Assembly: GCA_934096815.1 (NCBI GenBank)
Contig: CAKOMY010000019.1
Span: 1 to 14,593, forward strand
Reading direction: 5' to 3'
Length of the DNA stretch: 14,593 nucleotides
From: an uncultured Bacilli bacterium
GTDB lineage: Bacteria > Bacillota_I > Bacilli_A > RF39 > UBA660
The notes under the pieces are model-generated. The model made no database searches. It saw only the letters and a program-made list of their open reading frames with translations, and was not told the DNA's origin. Made by a program: the position numbers and the translations under genes. Positions within the stretch are counted from its first letter, which is position 1. Each line of letters opens with the position of its first letter. Positions 14,415 to 14,593 of this stretch are shown piece by piece.

Positions 14415-14593
14415 TTGAAAACATATTTTAATGATAAAACAGTTTATGCTACTAGAATTAATGAAATTAAAAATAGTATTATTATAAAACCACCAAGTGA
14501 AATAATTAAGAAAAAAAATTTCCAAATACCGTTTATAGAAGATAGAGCCTTTAAACATTTATGTAAGTTAGATTCTAACATTATAATTAATTT
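14415..14593 (+). CDS. Unrecognised partial reading frame running off the window
   Basis: From TTG 14415, after AAAGGAAAG (14398-14406 region), an open frame continues to the window end without a stop: 59 complete codons. It begins MKTYFNDKTVYATRINEI and later contains IPFIEDRAFKHL. It is rich in Lys, Ile and Asn, with no signal peptide or motif I recognise. It overlaps the stop of the preceding 10-codon frame, so translation could be coupled. The start is uncertain because no ATG lies upstream in frame after the small ORF; the true gene may begin elsewhere, or this may be a broken gene. The C-terminal part is outside the window. Confidence 0.35.
   Translation, partial: MKTYFNDKTVYATRINEIKNSIIIKPPSEIIKKKNFQIPFIEDRAFKHLCKLDSNIIIN

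Noticed and set aside
1..14593. CRISPR array, complete insertion sequence or phage module
   Set aside because: No spaced direct repeats, transposase, integrase or phage structural genes seen on either strand; only the intron and surface-protein relics suggest mobility.

Overview
The window is a strongly AT-rich stretch of a low-GC Bacillota (Firmicutes) chromosome, with many AAA/TTA/AAT codons and A+T-rich intergenic DNA. Clear rho-independent terminators and GGAGG-type ribosome binding sites fit this. A cell-wall-linked NlpC/P60 protein and a LytR-CpsA-Psr (LCP) protein indicate a walled cell, not a classical mycoplasma. Tryptophan is TGG throughout, and rnc ends in TGA, so the standard bacterial code applies. 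The closest guess is an uncultured, gut-type relative of Erysipelotrichia/RF39-like Bacilli; that is inference from style and gene order, not a placement.

Layout. Positions 1-256 hold the tail of an upstream unit (possible structured RNA plus a terminator) and an extended -10 promoter. The macromolecular-synthesis operon dnaG-rpoD-trmK follows (257-3752), with both junctions overlapping as TAATG. Then come a membrane-anchored Big2-like/NlpC-P60 protein (3811-5172) with its own terminator, and an LCP-family ligase with CpsA-like architecture (5287-6795). The LCP gene converges on clpP (6803-7369, minus strand); one long hairpin overlaps both stop codons. Divergent from clpP is an uncharacterised 248-aa protein (7504-8250) with an ADP-ribosyltransferase-like sequence pattern. 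Next is a decayed fragment of a surface-protein gene (8337-8524), then rnc-smc (8659-12236, ATGA overlap), an elongator tRNA-Met (12440-12516) and its terminator. Immediately after that terminator lies a wrecked group II intron reverse transcriptase fragment. Trigger factor (tig, 12886-14130) follows with a near-consensus promoter. The last 460 bases hold a terminator, a tiny hydrophobic ORF with a strong ribosome binding site, and an unrecognised partial reading frame that runs off the end.

How the genes fit together. Most of the window is housekeeping: replication priming and the primary sigma factor, tRNA modification, RNase III with chromosome organisation, and protein folding/turnover (tig, clpP). 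Two envelope genes sit between these. The accessory material (ART-like gene, surface-protein relic, intron relic, mini-ORFs) sits in the gaps between housekeeping transcription units, mostly just downstream of terminators. No complete new multi-gene system is visible. The most interesting items are the ART-like protein, the SMC with short arms, the shared terminator between LCP and clpP, and the two gene relics.
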